Below the pieces are notes generated by a model. That model searched no databases. It worked only from the letters and a program-made list of their open reading frames with translations, and was not told where the DNA came from. Positions 11,204 through 18,500 of a stretch of 25,009 bases of DNA are shown one piece after another (position 1 is the stretch's first letter; the number at the start of each line of letters is the position of its first letter). The translations under genes and the position numbers were made by a program. The stretch comes from a virus. The DNA lies in the IMG/VR virus record IMGVR_UViG_3300004460_001790, positions 1-25,009 of that record, one strand, 5' to 3'.

Positions 11204-11827
11204 ATGTCCGACACGACCGACACCAGCGCCGACGAGCGCATCCAGACCCTCATCCGCGAGCGCAATCAGGCGCGCTCTGACCTGCAGGAAGCCCGCGCGC
11301 AGATTGCCGAGCTGACCGAGCAGCAGACCGCCATCAAAGCCGAGGCCGAGCGCACGGCCGCGTCGGGACGTGCGGAACTCGAAGCCAAGGTGGCGACGAT
11401 GGAGGCGCAGCTACGCCGCGGTTCCAACCGCGAGCTGCTGCTGGCGGACAAGATCCCGTCCGACCAGATGGACGACCTGTTGGAGTACCTGGACTACCAG
11501 TACAGCCGCATTCCGTCCGAGGATGGCCAGACCCGGCCCGAGTTCAAGGACTGGTACGCCGAGGCGCGCAAGACGAACAAGGTGTTGCGCGCGGCCATGA
11601 AGCCGAGCGTGCGCGAGTCGGCCACGGACCAGCCCGAGGTCGAAGCGACCGCTGCTGTCCAAAAGCCCCGGCCTGCCGTGCCTGCCGCTAAGCCCGCCAA
11701 CGTCGTGGCGTCGAAGCCCGGCGACAACGGACGCGACGTGGACCTGAGCAAGATCCGACACGGCACGCCCGAGTGGAGCGCGGCCAAGGAGCGCTTGCAG
11801 CGTCAGGTGTTCACGCGCGGAGCTTGA
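11204..11827 (+). CDS. Probable capsid scaffold protein
   Basis: 207 residues. Residues about 10-72 are a highly charged coiled coil (IRERNQARSDLQEARAQIAEL and ELEAKVATMEAQLRRG). The middle (80-115) is folded and acidic, then comes a Pro/Ala/Lys-rich linker (about 145-175) and a short basic C-terminal helix (EWSAAKERLQRQVF). That architecture and the place between portal and major capsid genes are standard for scaffolding proteins, whose basic C-terminal helix binds the coat protein. It starts three bases after the portal stop. The stop codon overlaps a predicted capsid promoter (TTGACA). Confidence 0.6.
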   Translation: MSDTTDTSADERIQTLIRERNQARSDLQEARAQIAELTEQQTAIKAEAERTAASGRAELEAKVATMEAQLRRGSNRELLLADKIPSDQMDDLLEYLDYQYSRIPSEDGQTRPEFKDWYAEARKTNKVLRAAMKPSVRESATDQPEVEATAAVQKPRPAVPAAKPANVVASKPGDNGRDVDLSKIRHGTPEWSAAKERLQRQVFTRGA

Positions 11828-11852
11828 CAAACCTGTACACCGTCAGTACGCT
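11824..11852 (+). promoter_or_regulatory. Promoter upstream of the major capsid gene
   Basis: A perfect TTGACA (11824-11829) overlapping the scaffold stop codon is followed after 17 bases by TACGCT (11847-11852, three of six consensus). The transcript would start near 11859 with a roughly 95-base leader. A dedicated promoter plus the terminator at 12900 would give a short abundant capsid mRNA. Confidence 0.5.
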
Positions 11853-11866
11853 TTCGGTGTGCGAAC

Positions 11867-11909
11867 GCCCACGTCACGGGCTCCTGTCAGCGGTAGCCCA
11901 CGTCACGGG
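11867..11909 (+). repeat. 14-bp direct repeat in the capsid leader
   Basis: GCCCACGTCACGGG occurs at 11867-11880 and again, identically, at 11896-11909, a 29-base period. Between the copies GGGCT (11878-11882) can pair with AGCCC (11895-11899). The repeats lie in the 126-base gap 11828-11953, downstream of the predicted promoter and upstream of the capsid ribosome binding site. They could bind a regulator or shape the leader RNA; they could also be a duplication remnant. Confidence 0.6.
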
Positions 11910-11953
11910 TCAGGAATGGTCTACAACCCTTCTTCCACTTTCTGGAGCCTCCC

Positions 11954-12877
11954 ATGGCCGCTGATACCTACGCCAGCCTCAACTCCGACCTCGGCCTTGC
12001 CGCCTACCTCAACATGGCCTTCATCGAGCTGCTGCACGAGACGAAGGACCTGAAGGAGGTCGCCACCTACTTTCCGTTCTCCGGCGGCGCCGGTTCGGCC
12101 ACGATGAAGCTGCGCCAGATCCAGCCCGTGGACGCGTTCACCGCTCCCGGTGAGGACACCGCGCCCAGCATCACCAACTTCACCACCGCCTCCAAGTCCC
12201 TGACCGTGGCGAAGGCGAACCTGTACCGCTCGGTCACCGACCTCGCGTTCATCACGGGTGAGATGGAAGCGCAGCAGCTGGTGAACAGCTTCGCCAAGTC
12301 GCTGGTGTACTACCGCTCCAGCCTCATCGCGGCGCTCGGCTCCGGCTTCACCAGCAACACCGCCGTCGGCACCTCGGGCGTCGCCCTGACCGTCGACACG
12401 GTTTACGCCGCGATGTTCGCGCTCCGCAAGGCGCTCGTCCAGGGCGAGCTGGAGTTCGTGTCCCACCAGACCGCGCTCACCCAGTTCCAGGCGTCGCTCC
12501 GCGGTGAGACCGCCACGCCGTTCCAGATCGCGCCCGAGACCCAGAAGGCGCTCGGCATGGGCGACACCGGGAACAAGCAGTTCTCCTGGATGGGCATCAA
12601 CTTCCGAAGCCACGCCAGCGTCCCCAAGATCAACGCGAACGCCGACTACTCCGGCTTCATGGTCGGCAAGGGCGCCATCGCCTTCACCGAGGCGCCCGTG
12701 ACGAACTTCATCCGCCAGTACGCGTTCAATCCCCAGACGCTGGCCGGCGAGGAAGCCATCATCGCGCAGGACCTGTCCACCGAGGCCAAGGGCTCGCGCT
12801 CTTGGATCTGCCACTACTACCCGGGCGTGTCCGAGCTTGAGGACGCCCGCGGCGTGCAGGTCGTCAGCTCCGTCTGA
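11954..12877 (+). CDS. Major capsid protein
   Basis: 307 residues, a common size for HK97-fold coat proteins. The protein has an N-terminal helical arm (ELLHETKDLKEVATYFPF), a spine-helix-like region with VNSFAKSLVYYRSSLIAAL, and a beta-rich C-terminal half (FSWMGINFRSHASVPKI, FMVGKGAIAFTEAPV). The segment GKGAIAFTEAP resembles the coat-protein strand that reads 'gk.Ai.f...p' in many phages. Codon choice is the most uniform in the window, with C-ending codons dominating, as expected for a highly expressed gene. It has its own predicted promoter, a CTGGAGCCTCCC ribosome binding site and a strong hairpin terminator downstream. Position after portal and scaffold makes the call firm even though the fold is not proven by eye. 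Confidence 0.8.
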   Translation: MAADTYASLNSDLGLAAYLNMAFIELLHETKDLKEVATYFPFSGGAGSATMKLRQIQPVDAFTAPGEDTAPSITNFTTASKSLTVAKANLYRSVTDLAFITGEMEAQQLVNSFAKSLVYYRSSLIAALGSGFTSNTAVGTSGVALTVDTVYAAMFALRKALVQGELEFVSHQTALTQFQASLRGETATPFQIAPETQKALGMGDTGNKQFSWMGINFRSHASVPKINANADYSGFMVGKGAIAFTEAPVTNFIRQYAFNPQTLAGEEAIIAQDLSTEAKGSRSWICHYYPGVSELEDARGVQVVSSV

Positions 12878-12899
12878 TACCTGACTCTCAACAACCCCC

Positions 12900-12929
12900 G
12901 GGGAGGCCCAGTTGTCGGGCCTCCCCTTT
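12900..12929 (+). terminator. Intrinsic terminator after the major capsid gene
   Basis: GGGGAGGCCC (12900-12909) and GGGCCTCCCC (12917-12926) form a perfect 10-bp stem with a 7-base loop, followed by TTT. The T-tract is short, so some read-through into downstream head genes is expected. The GAGG just after it serves as the ribosome binding site of the next gene. Confidence 0.75.
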
Positions 12930-12936
12930 GAGGCAC

Positions 12937-13632
12937 ATGGATCTCACCGCCAAGTCATTCGCTCCCGAGCGCGTACGCAACTCCAAAGAGGCGCGGGACT
13001 ACCTGCCCATCGACGGCTTCTTGAACAACGTGTTCGAGCTCATGCACAAGCCGCTGGACTGGGAAGCGAAGGACGGCCGCTGGCTTCCTGTCCTCAGCCC
13101 CATCTTCTTCCTGAAAGCCCTCAACAACTACGACGAGCACGGGCACGTCGACCCCGAGGCCGTGCGGCGCATCTACCGCGCGAAGGGCTGCACCATCATC
13201 GTCCCCGACGATGACCGCCTGGGCGAGTACAAGCACTACATCGCCACTGTGCCGGCGACGAATCCGCAGTTCGGCAGCGTCGGAAAATACTACCTGACCA
13301 TCTTCGAGTCGCCCGAGATGGTGGCCGGCAAGGTCATCTGGCGCCGCGACGAGGCGGCCTATGACGCGTTCCGCGCGCACCTCGTGGACGCGGGCATCGT
13401 CGCCATGAACAGCACCATCGCCGAGCTTGTCATCAGCGCCAAGCGCGAGAGCCTGACGACAATGGAGCAGGTGCCGCTAAACACCGAGTCGAAGCGCAAG
13501 ACCATCGCAAAGCTGCAGGCGGACATCACCGCCATGGAAGCCCTGCTGGTCGGCCTTGAGAAGCCGAAGGCGGCGCGCACCAAGCGCAGCGCGTTCCGCG
13601 TCGAGCGTGATACGAACCCCCACGGAGAATGA
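12937..13632 (+). CDS. Head-region protein of unknown function
   Basis: 231 residues from the ATG at 12937, with GAGG three bases upstream; a TTG nine bases earlier is a less likely start. The first two thirds look globular (LPIDGFLNNVFELMHKPL, VLSPIFFLKALNNYDE, YKHYIATVPATNPQFGSVG, KYYLTIFESPEMVAGKVIW). The last 60 residues form a helix that ends in a basic tail (KRKTIAKLQADITAMEALL, then TKRSAFRVERD). The gene lies between capsid and neck genes, so a minor head, maturation or accessory role is likely. I do not recognise the family. Because its ribosome binding site sits at the foot of the terminator stem, its translation may depend on read-through. Confidence 0.65.
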   Translation: MDLTAKSFAPERVRNSKEARDYLPIDGFLNNVFELMHKPLDWEAKDGRWLPVLSPIFFLKALNNYDEHGHVDPEAVRRIYRAKGCTIIVPDDDRLGEYKHYIATVPATNPQFGSVGKYYLTIFESPEMVAGKVIWRRDEAAYDAFRAHLVDAGIVAMNSTIAELVISAKRESLTTMEQVPLNTESKRKTIAKLQADITAMEALLVGLEKPKAARTKRSAFRVERDTNPHGE

Positions 13633-13636
13633 ACCG

Positions 13637-13909
13637 ATGTACAAGTCTGGTCAGGAATGCATTGTTGACGGCGTCACGTACACCGTCGTCGGACCCGCCG
13701 AGGCCTACCACGTGATGTCCCCGGATCAGCAGGATTACATCTTCACCGTCGACCAGCTGGACGCCGGTCAGGAAGAAGTGGCCGAGCCCGCCGAGCACGG
13801 CGCCGAGATGGAGATGGAGACCGAGATGCCGATGGACCTCAAGTCCGTCAAGCCTGCCGACAAGGCAGCCGTCATGGCGCAGCTCAAGAAGGCGGCGTTC
13901 GGTGGCTGA
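13637..13909 (+). CDS. Small acidic protein with a Met/Glu repeat
   Basis: 90 residues from the ATG at 13637, preceded by CGGAGAATGAACCG. The N-terminal half resembles a small beta domain (CIVDGVTYTVVGPAEAYHVM, QQDYIFTVDQLD). The middle is a low-complexity acidic run with Met alternating (GAEMEMETEMPMDL), and the C-terminus is a basic helix (KPADKAAVMAQLKKAAFGG). No family recognised. Position in the head genes suggests a virion or assembly protein. Confidence 0.6.
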   Translation: MYKSGQECIVDGVTYTVVGPAEAYHVMSPDQQDYIFTVDQLDAGQEEVAEPAEHGAEMEMETEMPMDLKSVKPADKAAVMAQLKKAAFGG

Positions 13910-14069
13910 GTCCAAGTACGTCGGCACGGGGTCGGGCGAGCAGCCCGGCACGCGTCAGGCCATGGACGCGGTCACGCGTGACCTGGTCAAGGGCGGGATG
14001 AAGCCCAAGGACGCAGAGAAGAAGGCGCGCGACCTCGCGCTGGACTGGGACCGGAAGAACAGCCGGTAG
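13902..14069 (+). CDS. 55-residue basic protein with GTG start
   Basis: The GTG at 13902 overlaps the end of the preceding gene by eight bases and the frame runs to TAG at 14067-14069. The product begins AESKYVGTGSGEQPGTRQAM and continues as a charged helix (MKPKDAEKKARDLALDWDRK). It is lysine- and arginine-rich in the second half. AAGAAGGCGG upstream is a fair ribosome binding site. It fills what would otherwise be a 196-base gap. Function unknown. Confidence 0.55.
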   Translation: MAESKYVGTGSGEQPGTRQAMDAVTRDLVKGGMKPKDAEKKARDLALDWDRKNSR

Positions 14070-14105
14070 CAGAAGAGTTACACCCTCACCCATCAGGAGC
14101 CAATC

Positions 14106-14678
14106 ATGCCGAACATTAAGTCTTCCACCCCGTTCCAGCTGTACCGCCGACTCGCCCTGGCGGGTGACGGCGTGGCCGCTGCGACCATCACCGCGAACCT
14201 GACGATCACGTCCGCCTACGAGGAGATCATCCAGCTGAACCCCTCGACCGGAAACCGCGTGGTCACGCTGCCGACCGTGGCAAACGGCGCCAAGAAGGGC
14301 GAGATCCACATCATCCGCAACGTGGGCTCGACCTACTCGCTGACCATCAACAAGCCCGCGTCCACCACGCTCTGCACGCTCGCCCCGGGCGAGTTCTGCA
14401 TCGTGGTCCACAACGGCACCGCGTGGTCGACGGCCGCGCAGCCCGTGGGCTCCAACAGCCTCGCCACCGGCTCGTTCTTCAAGTCCATCGAGCAGACCGC
14501 CAACGGCTCCGCGCAGACCATCGCGCACGGCCTCGGAACGACCCCGTCGATGGCGTGGGCCGTTATCAGCGGCTACACGTCGGCCGCGTTCACGCTGGTA
14601 CCCGGCGCGCACGACGCGACGAACCTGACGTTCACGGGCACGAACGGCATCAAGTACTTCGCGTTCGCGCTGAAGTAG
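14106..14678 (+). CDS. Virion surface or fibre-like beta protein
   Basis: 190 residues, beta-rich, with many Thr, Ser and Gly. The stretch EEIIQLNPSTGNRVVTLPTVA followed by GEIHIIRNVGSTYSLTINKP and LAPGEFCIVVHNGTAW is the pattern of small trimeric decoration or fibre domains seen in phage head fibres and tail fibres. The last 60 residues, with HGLGTTPSMAWAVIS, resemble a C-terminal fibre-tip motif. AGGAGCCAATC precedes the ATG. Its place between capsid and neck genes favours a head decoration or head fibre protein over a tail fibre. The domain reading is from pattern memory. Confidence 0.5.
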   Translation: MPNIKSSTPFQLYRRLALAGDGVAAATITANLTITSAYEEIIQLNPSTGNRVVTLPTVANGAKKGEIHIIRNVGSTYSLTINKPASTTLCTLAPGEFCIVVHNGTAWSTAAQPVGSNSLATGSFFKSIEQTANGSAQTIAHGLGTTPSMAWAVISGYTSAAFTLVPGAHDATNLTFTGTNGIKYFAFALK

Positions 14679-14684
14679 GTCCAC

Positions 14685-15440
14685 ATGTACTCCGTGGACA
14701 CCCAGCTCCCCTCGTTCTACGAGCGGACGCGCAGCCAGACGGTCACCCTCCCGGTCTACGCGGCCGGCATGGTGCCGACTGTGCCGACCGCTGGCGTGTT
14801 CACGCTGTACGACCAGAGCAAGGCCGTCATCGTGACCGGCGCGTCGACCGTCGTGGATGGCGTGCATCAGTACGCCGTCCCCGGCGCGTCGTTGCCTGAC
14901 ACCCTCAGCCTGTCCGGATTCTGGCAGGAGGAATGGGTCATGACGTTCGCCGACGGGCACGTCGAGACGTTCCGGCGTGACGCGTACCTGTGCTTGCGCC
15001 TGCTCCACCCCGTGGTCACCGAGCCCATGCTGGTGCGCCGCGTGGCGGACCTACAGACGCTGCGGCCTCCGACGCTGCCCGACTTCTCGACCTACATCAG
15101 CGAGGCGTGGGGCATCATTCAACGCCGCCTGCTGCAAGACGGAAAGCGGCCGTACATGATCATGAACGACTACGCGTTCGCGGACTGGCACGTGGCGCTG
15201 ACGCTTGAGCTCGTGTTTCTCGACCTGTCGACGTACACGGGTGACGGTCGGTTCAGCGAGCGGGCCATGCAGTACCGCGAGGACGCGGACAAGGCCTACG
15301 ACAAGATCCGGTTTGAGTACGACGTGGCCGAGACCAACGCCCGAGCGAGCGCGGCGCCGAGCATCAGCGCCAAGCCCGTGCTGTACACCAACTACGCGCC
15401 GAGCATGGCCTACCGGCCGTTCGGCCCGCGGCGCGTGTAA
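14685..15440 (+). CDS. Probable head-tail connector/adaptor protein
   Basis: 251 residues in two parts. The N-terminal 95 residues are a beta domain (TVTLPVYAAG, GVFTLYDQSKAVIV, EEWVMTFADGHVETFRRD). The rest is helical, with LPDFSTYISEAWGIIQRRLL, DWHVALTLELVFLDLSTY and SERAMQYREDADKAYDKIRFEY, similar to the helical bundle of head-tail adaptors that bind the portal. The gene overlaps the next start by one base (TAATG). The call rests on architecture and gene order. Confidence 0.45.
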   Translation: MYSVDTQLPSFYERTRSQTVTLPVYAAGMVPTVPTAGVFTLYDQSKAVIVTGASTVVDGVHQYAVPGASLPDTLSLSGFWQEEWVMTFADGHVETFRRDAYLCLRLLHPVVTEPMLVRRVADLQTLRPPTLPDFSTYISEAWGIIQRRLLQDGKRPYMIMNDYAFADWHVALTLELVFLDLSTYTGDGRFSERAMQYREDADKAYDKIRFEYDVAETNARASAAPSISAKPVLYTNYAPSMAYRPFGPRRV

Positions 15441-15895
15441 TGTCGGTCCGCGAGCCCAACGACCTGACCATCCGCGAGCTGCTGACGCAGGTCGACCGCG
15501 TCCTGGTCAACGCTGGACTCAAACGGAGCCCGGCCCTATTCAGCGTCAACGACCAACCCAAAACGTTGGTCGACAACGCGTTCGCGCTGGACTTGCAGAC
15601 CGTGGACTCGCAACTGTTCCGTGAGGGCGGCGAGGAGTCGGCCCGCGTGGTTCACACGTTGACCGTGTCCATTCTCAAGCAGATCCGACCGATGGCTCAG
15701 TTCGACTCGCTCTGCGCTGCGGGCGACATCGAGGAGCGCGTCATGGCGTGCCTGCTGAAACGCTCAAACCTGCCGTTCGTCGTCGTCCGGTGGCTGCAGA
15801 CGGCGCGCACCCCTTCAGAATCGCGCGAGTACCTGGTACTCGGCATGCAGTTCTCCCTTGAGCACGACTGGAGCTGGTCGCAGCTGCAGGCGTGA
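15440..15895 (+). CDS. Neck or tail-terminator candidate
   Basis: 151 residues. It starts in a one-base TAATG overlap with the upstream adaptor gene. The sequence is mixed alpha/beta: an N-terminal helix (TIRELLTQVDRVLVNAGL), a central RVVHTLTVSILKQIRPM region and C-terminal strands (EYLVLGMQFSLEHDWSW). Length and place, between the connector and the tail tube, suit a head-closure or tail-terminator protein. No diagnostic motif is seen. Confidence 0.4.
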   Translation: MSVREPNDLTIRELLTQVDRVLVNAGLKRSPALFSVNDQPKTLVDNAFALDLQTVDSQLFREGGEESARVVHTLTVSILKQIRPMAQFDSLCAAGDIEERVMACLLKRSNLPFVVVRWLQTARTPSESREYLVLGMQFSLEHDWSWSQLQA

Positions 15896-15919
15896 TACAC
15901 CGCCACACCAGAGGTCAAC

Positions 15920-16426
15920 ATGGCTGAATCGACTGTCATCAGAGTCAAGCGGGACGGCCAAATCCTGCTCGCCGACAACGGCGCCGGGCACACGTACACC
16001 ATCGTCCGCGAGCCGGGCGACTTCGCGTACACCGTCCCCGACTACACCATTGTGAACGTGCTCGACCGTGGCGTCATCGGCACCATTCCAATGATCCGAA
16101 TCGGCGACGAGCAGCCCATGACCGGCTCGTTCTCGGCCTACCTGTCAGACCTTGGCGATACCGCCGGGACCTACGTCACCCTGATGGACATCGCTCACCG
16201 GTACGCGTCCAAGTACGTCGAGACCAACTGGGTGAGCACCATGGGCGCGAACAGCGACGTGTTCACCATCTCGATCCAGTACACCATCGACGGCTCGCCG
16301 TTCGGTGAGGCGGACAAAACCATCACCTTCCCGTTCTGTGTGTTCCGCGCGAACGCCACCGAGGGCGACCCCAACAAGGTAGCCGCGACCTTCACCAGCT
16401 ACGCCGTCCGTCCCCTGCTGACCTGA
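15920..16426 (+). CDS. Probable major tail tube protein
   Basis: 168 residues, almost entirely beta (TVIRVKRDGQILLADNG, HTYTIVREPGDFAYTVPDYT, FTISIQYTIDGSPFGEADKT, ITFPFCVFRANATEGDP). The pattern of a strand-rich domain with a long central helix (MDIAHRYASKYVETNW) suits tail tube proteins. It precedes the chaperone pair and the tape measure, as tail tube genes do. The ribosome binding site is CCAGAGGTCAAC. The neighbouring gene at 16437 is a competing tube candidate. Confidence 0.5.
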   Translation: MAESTVIRVKRDGQILLADNGAGHTYTIVREPGDFAYTVPDYTIVNVLDRGVIGTIPMIRIGDEQPMTGSFSAYLSDLGDTAGTYVTLMDIAHRYASKYVETNWVSTMGANSDVFTISIQYTIDGSPFGEADKTITFPFCVFRANATEGDPNKVAATFTSYAVRPLLT

Positions 16427-16436
16427 GAGGCATCCC

Positions 16437-16985
16437 ATGGGCAACTCTACCGCTTCCATCTCGCTGAACATCACCGCGCGCGACGTGTTGAACTCCGGCC
16501 TTGCCAAGGGCGTCATCCCTATGACGTTCGCGCAGGTCCTTGAGCTGTCGAACGGCCTCACCGACGCCAACATCGACCTCGCGTGGTCGGCGTCCGTCGT
16601 AAGCGGCGCGGCCTCGTCCACCATCTCGTACGATCTGGTCGGCACCTCGCTCAAGGACAAGTTCGGCGGCGCCGTGTCCTTTGCCGAGGTCGTGCTCATC
16701 GCGGTCAAGAACAACCGCGCCGACGCGGGCGCGTACATCAACGTCGGCCCGCACCCCACCAACGGGTTCGGCCGTCTGTCTGGTGGCAAGGGCTTCTGGC
16801 CTGCGGACCTCGCGTCCGACGGTGACCAGGGCTCCATCGTCGGGCCGTCCGCCTGGTACGTCGTCTACGATCCGGCCGGTGTCCCGACCGTGGCTGGAAC
16901 GGGTGACATCCTCGCCGTCACGACCAGCGCCACCACGGGCTCCACCAACTCGTGGGACATCCTCGTGCTCGGCCGTTCCGCGTAG
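16437..16985 (+). CDS. Tail or virion structural protein
   Basis: 182 residues, rich in Ser, Thr, Ala and Gly, with strands such as STASISLNITARDV, STISYDLVGTSLKDK and SWDILVLGRSA. GRLSGGKGFWPADLAS is a notable central loop. The composition and highly regular codon use are those of abundant virion proteins. It may be the tail tube itself or a second tail protein. CTGAGAGGCATCCC precedes the start. The family is not recognised. Confidence 0.45.
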   Translation: MGNSTASISLNITARDVLNSGLAKGVIPMTFAQVLELSNGLTDANIDLAWSASVVSGAASSTISYDLVGTSLKDKFGGAVSFAEVVLIAVKNNRADAGAYINVGPHPTNGFGRLSGGKGFWPADLASDGDQGSIVGPSAWYVVYDPAGVPTVAGTGDILAVTTSATTGSTNSWDILVLGRSA

Positions 16986-17011
16986 TCACCCACACCACAG
17001 GAGGGTTTGCC

Positions 17012-17350
17012 ATGGGCGCCCACTCCGACGTTCCCCCGTACATCGCCGCCAAGATTCAGTCGCACGAGGACGAGCTTGACGCCATCTGGCCCAACTGGCG
17101 CCAGAAGGCGCGGTTCGACCACGTCGACTACCAGCTGAAAGCGCGCATCAAGTGGCTGCTGAAGCGGCTGGCGCTGCTGACCAGCCGTGACGAGCACGGC
17201 AACCCGGCCCCGAAGGACTGGGACGTGCTGGTGGTCAAGGACCGGCGCAACCCATCGCAATGTTACGCCCACCCTGTCATCCCGGCGACGGGGGAGAACG
17301 ACGATTCCTCCCGTGAGCCTGCCTCCCCGTTGCTTGGGATGTCCTCATGA
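17012..17350 (+). CDS. Small hypothetical tail-region protein
   Basis: 112 residues from the ATG at 17012, preceded by the perfect site AGGAGGGTTTGCC; the longer open frame from 16952 lacks such a site. The N-terminal 60 residues are charged and helical (EDELDAIWPNWRQKARFDHVDYQLKARIKWLLKRL, read in two pieces). A short strand follows (DWDVLVVKDRR). The C-terminus is disordered (GENDDSSREPASP). The stop overlaps the next start as ATGA. Family unknown; tail assembly or neck role inferred from place. Confidence 0.55.
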   Translation: MGAHSDVPPYIAAKIQSHEDELDAIWPNWRQKARFDHVDYQLKARIKWLLKRLALLTSRDEHGNPAPKDWDVLVVKDRRNPSQCYAHPVIPATGENDDSSREPASPLLGMSS

Positions 17351-17826
17351 AGCCCCGCGCGAAGCAGCATCTGGCGCCGACCAGCCCGCGGTATTGGACC
17401 ATCGAGGCGCACGGGTTCGGCCCGCACACGTGCCGCCACCCGTTCTACGGCGTCGGTGCGGCCATCGTCGGCGTCATGGCCGAGCGGGCGAAGCTGCACC
17501 CGCCCGAGACCGACACGCGCGACGAGGAGGCCAAGGCGCTGGACCTGCTGCCCATGGCCGGCCTGATGATTGGCGCCACCTGGTACAACGTCGACCACGA
17601 GCTCGATGCGCGCCTGCCGCTGAGTGACCTGTCCGAGGCCTCGCTGGTGGAGTACGGCAACGCCGTGGCGGACGAGCTGCAGGAGGCCGGGTACACCCTG
17701 CTGACAATGCTTGAGATGTTTGCCAGCATCGCGCCCGAGATGAACCGGCGCCAGTCCCTCATCGGGCAGGCAATGGAGCGTTCCAGTTTTTCCGCAGCCC
17801 CCACGGACGGCTCGACGGGCTCTTAG
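17347..17826 (+). CDS. Tail assembly chaperone, short form (G-like)
   Basis: 159 residues. It overlaps the upstream gene as ATGA and lies between the tail tube and tape measure genes, where long-tailed phages keep their tail assembly chaperones. The protein is helical (LVEYGNAVADELQEAGYTLLTMLEMFASIAP) with a low-complexity end (SSFSAAPTDGSTGS). The frame ends at TAG 17824-17826, but the -1 frame continues open for another 236 bases, as expected for the G/GT pair in which a minority of ribosomes slip to make a longer product that recruits the tape measure. Confidence 0.62.
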   Translation: MKPRAKQHLAPTSPRYWTIEAHGFGPHTCRHPFYGVGAAIVGVMAERAKLHPPETDTRDEEAKALDLLPMAGLMIGATWYNVDHELDARLPLSDLSEASLVEYGNAVADELQEAGYTLLTMLEMFASIAPEMNRRQSLIGQAMERSSFSAAPTDGSTGS

Positions 17827-18062
17827 TCGAGCACGGCGCGCGGCACCTTGGGGGCGCACATGCAGCCTACGATCTTCCGGAGGATGAATACGTGGACCTT
17901 GTGGCGCACCTCATGACCCGCAACAGCGACGACGGCTGGCGGTTTACGCTCGCGCCGAAGTCTCCCGCGGACGAGGTGCACATGCTGAACCACCGGAACG
18001 CGCCGAAGGCCACGCCGAGCGACCCCGCGCTCGCGGCGTTCCACCGCTGGGCCGAGCAGTAG
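17347..18062 (+). CDS. Tail assembly chaperone, long form by -1 frameshift (GT-like)
   Basis: If ribosomes slip back one base at the TTTTT run (17787-17791), translation continues in the -1 frame to TAG 18060-18062, giving about 238 residues. The extension contains PEDEYVDLVAHLMTRNSDD and ends AALAAFHRWAEQ-like (ALAAFHRWAEQ). This frame has a stop at 17712-17714 upstream. Its only in-frame ATG is at 17913, without a good ribosome binding site, so an independent gene covering it is unlikely. The extension ends exactly one base before the next ATG (18063). Without the frameshift, positions 17827-18062 would be an unexplained gap in a packed operon. The slip site is not a textbook heptamer, so the exact position is uncertain. 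Confidence 0.6.
17784..17832 (+). promoter_or_regulatory. Programmed -1 frameshift signal (slip run plus stem-loop)
   Basis: In the zero frame the codons read AGT TTT TCC; slipping back one base lets the TTT tRNA re-pair perfectly with TTT. Downstream, GCTCGAC (17810-17816) pairs with GTCGAGC (17826-17832) around a 9-base loop that holds most of the zero-frame TAG. The 16-base distance from slip run to stem is longer than usual. A C5 run at 17798-17802 is an alternative slip point. Confidence 0.45.
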
Positions 18063-18500
18063 ATGGGCCTTGAGATTCCCGTGCGCCTGCAGTCCATTGA
18101 GGCGTACATCATCGCGCAGCACCACGGGTTCCGGTACCTTGAGCTGAACGAGATCCAGACGCTGGACCAGTGGGCCGGAGACATCGTCCAGACCATCGAG
18201 GACGAATGGCCCGTCGACACCTCGACCAGCCGCGACGCGTTCTCGTACACCTTGATGGAGGGCGGTGAGGTCGGCTTCACCATTCTGAACGACGTGGACT
18301 ATGTCGAGTACATCCACCGCAAGGGCACGCCGTCCATCGCGGAGGGCGGCACGCCGTTGTACGCCGAGTTGATTCCCCAAGTCATCGCGCAGTACAGGGA
18401 CGGCATGCTGCAGGCCATGCGCGACGCTGTGGACGTGTCTGAGGCGGCGCTACAGGCTCAGCCTGCACCGAAGCCAAAGCGAGGCACACGTGGCCGCTAA
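18063..18500 (+). CDS. HK97 gp10-like tail-completion/neck protein
   Basis: 145 residues, starting directly after the frameshift-product stop. The centre carries the pattern of the gp10-like family: a helix (WAGDIVQTIEDEWPVDTSTSRD) then strands GGEVGFTILNDVDYVEYIHRKG, where the aromatic-hydrophobic 'DYVEYIHRKGT' segment matches the usual 'pYA.yvE.GT' motif. A C-terminal helix and a basic tail (PKPKRGTRGR) follow. Such proteins sit at the head-tail joint or tail terminus. No long leader precedes it, so it is likely translated by re-initiation. Confidence 0.5.
   Translation: MGLEIPVRLQSIEAYIIAQHHGFRYLELNEIQTLDQWAGDIVQTIEDEWPVDTSTSRDAFSYTLMEGGEVGFTILNDVDYVEYIHRKGTPSIAEGGTPLYAELIPQVIAQYRDGMLQAMRDAVDVSEAALQAQPAPKPKRGTRGR

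Noticed and set aside
13884-15008. 374-codon minus-strand frame opposite the head genes
   Set aside because: Antisense to several plus-strand genes with good ribosome binding sites; Arg/Gly-rich, no motif.
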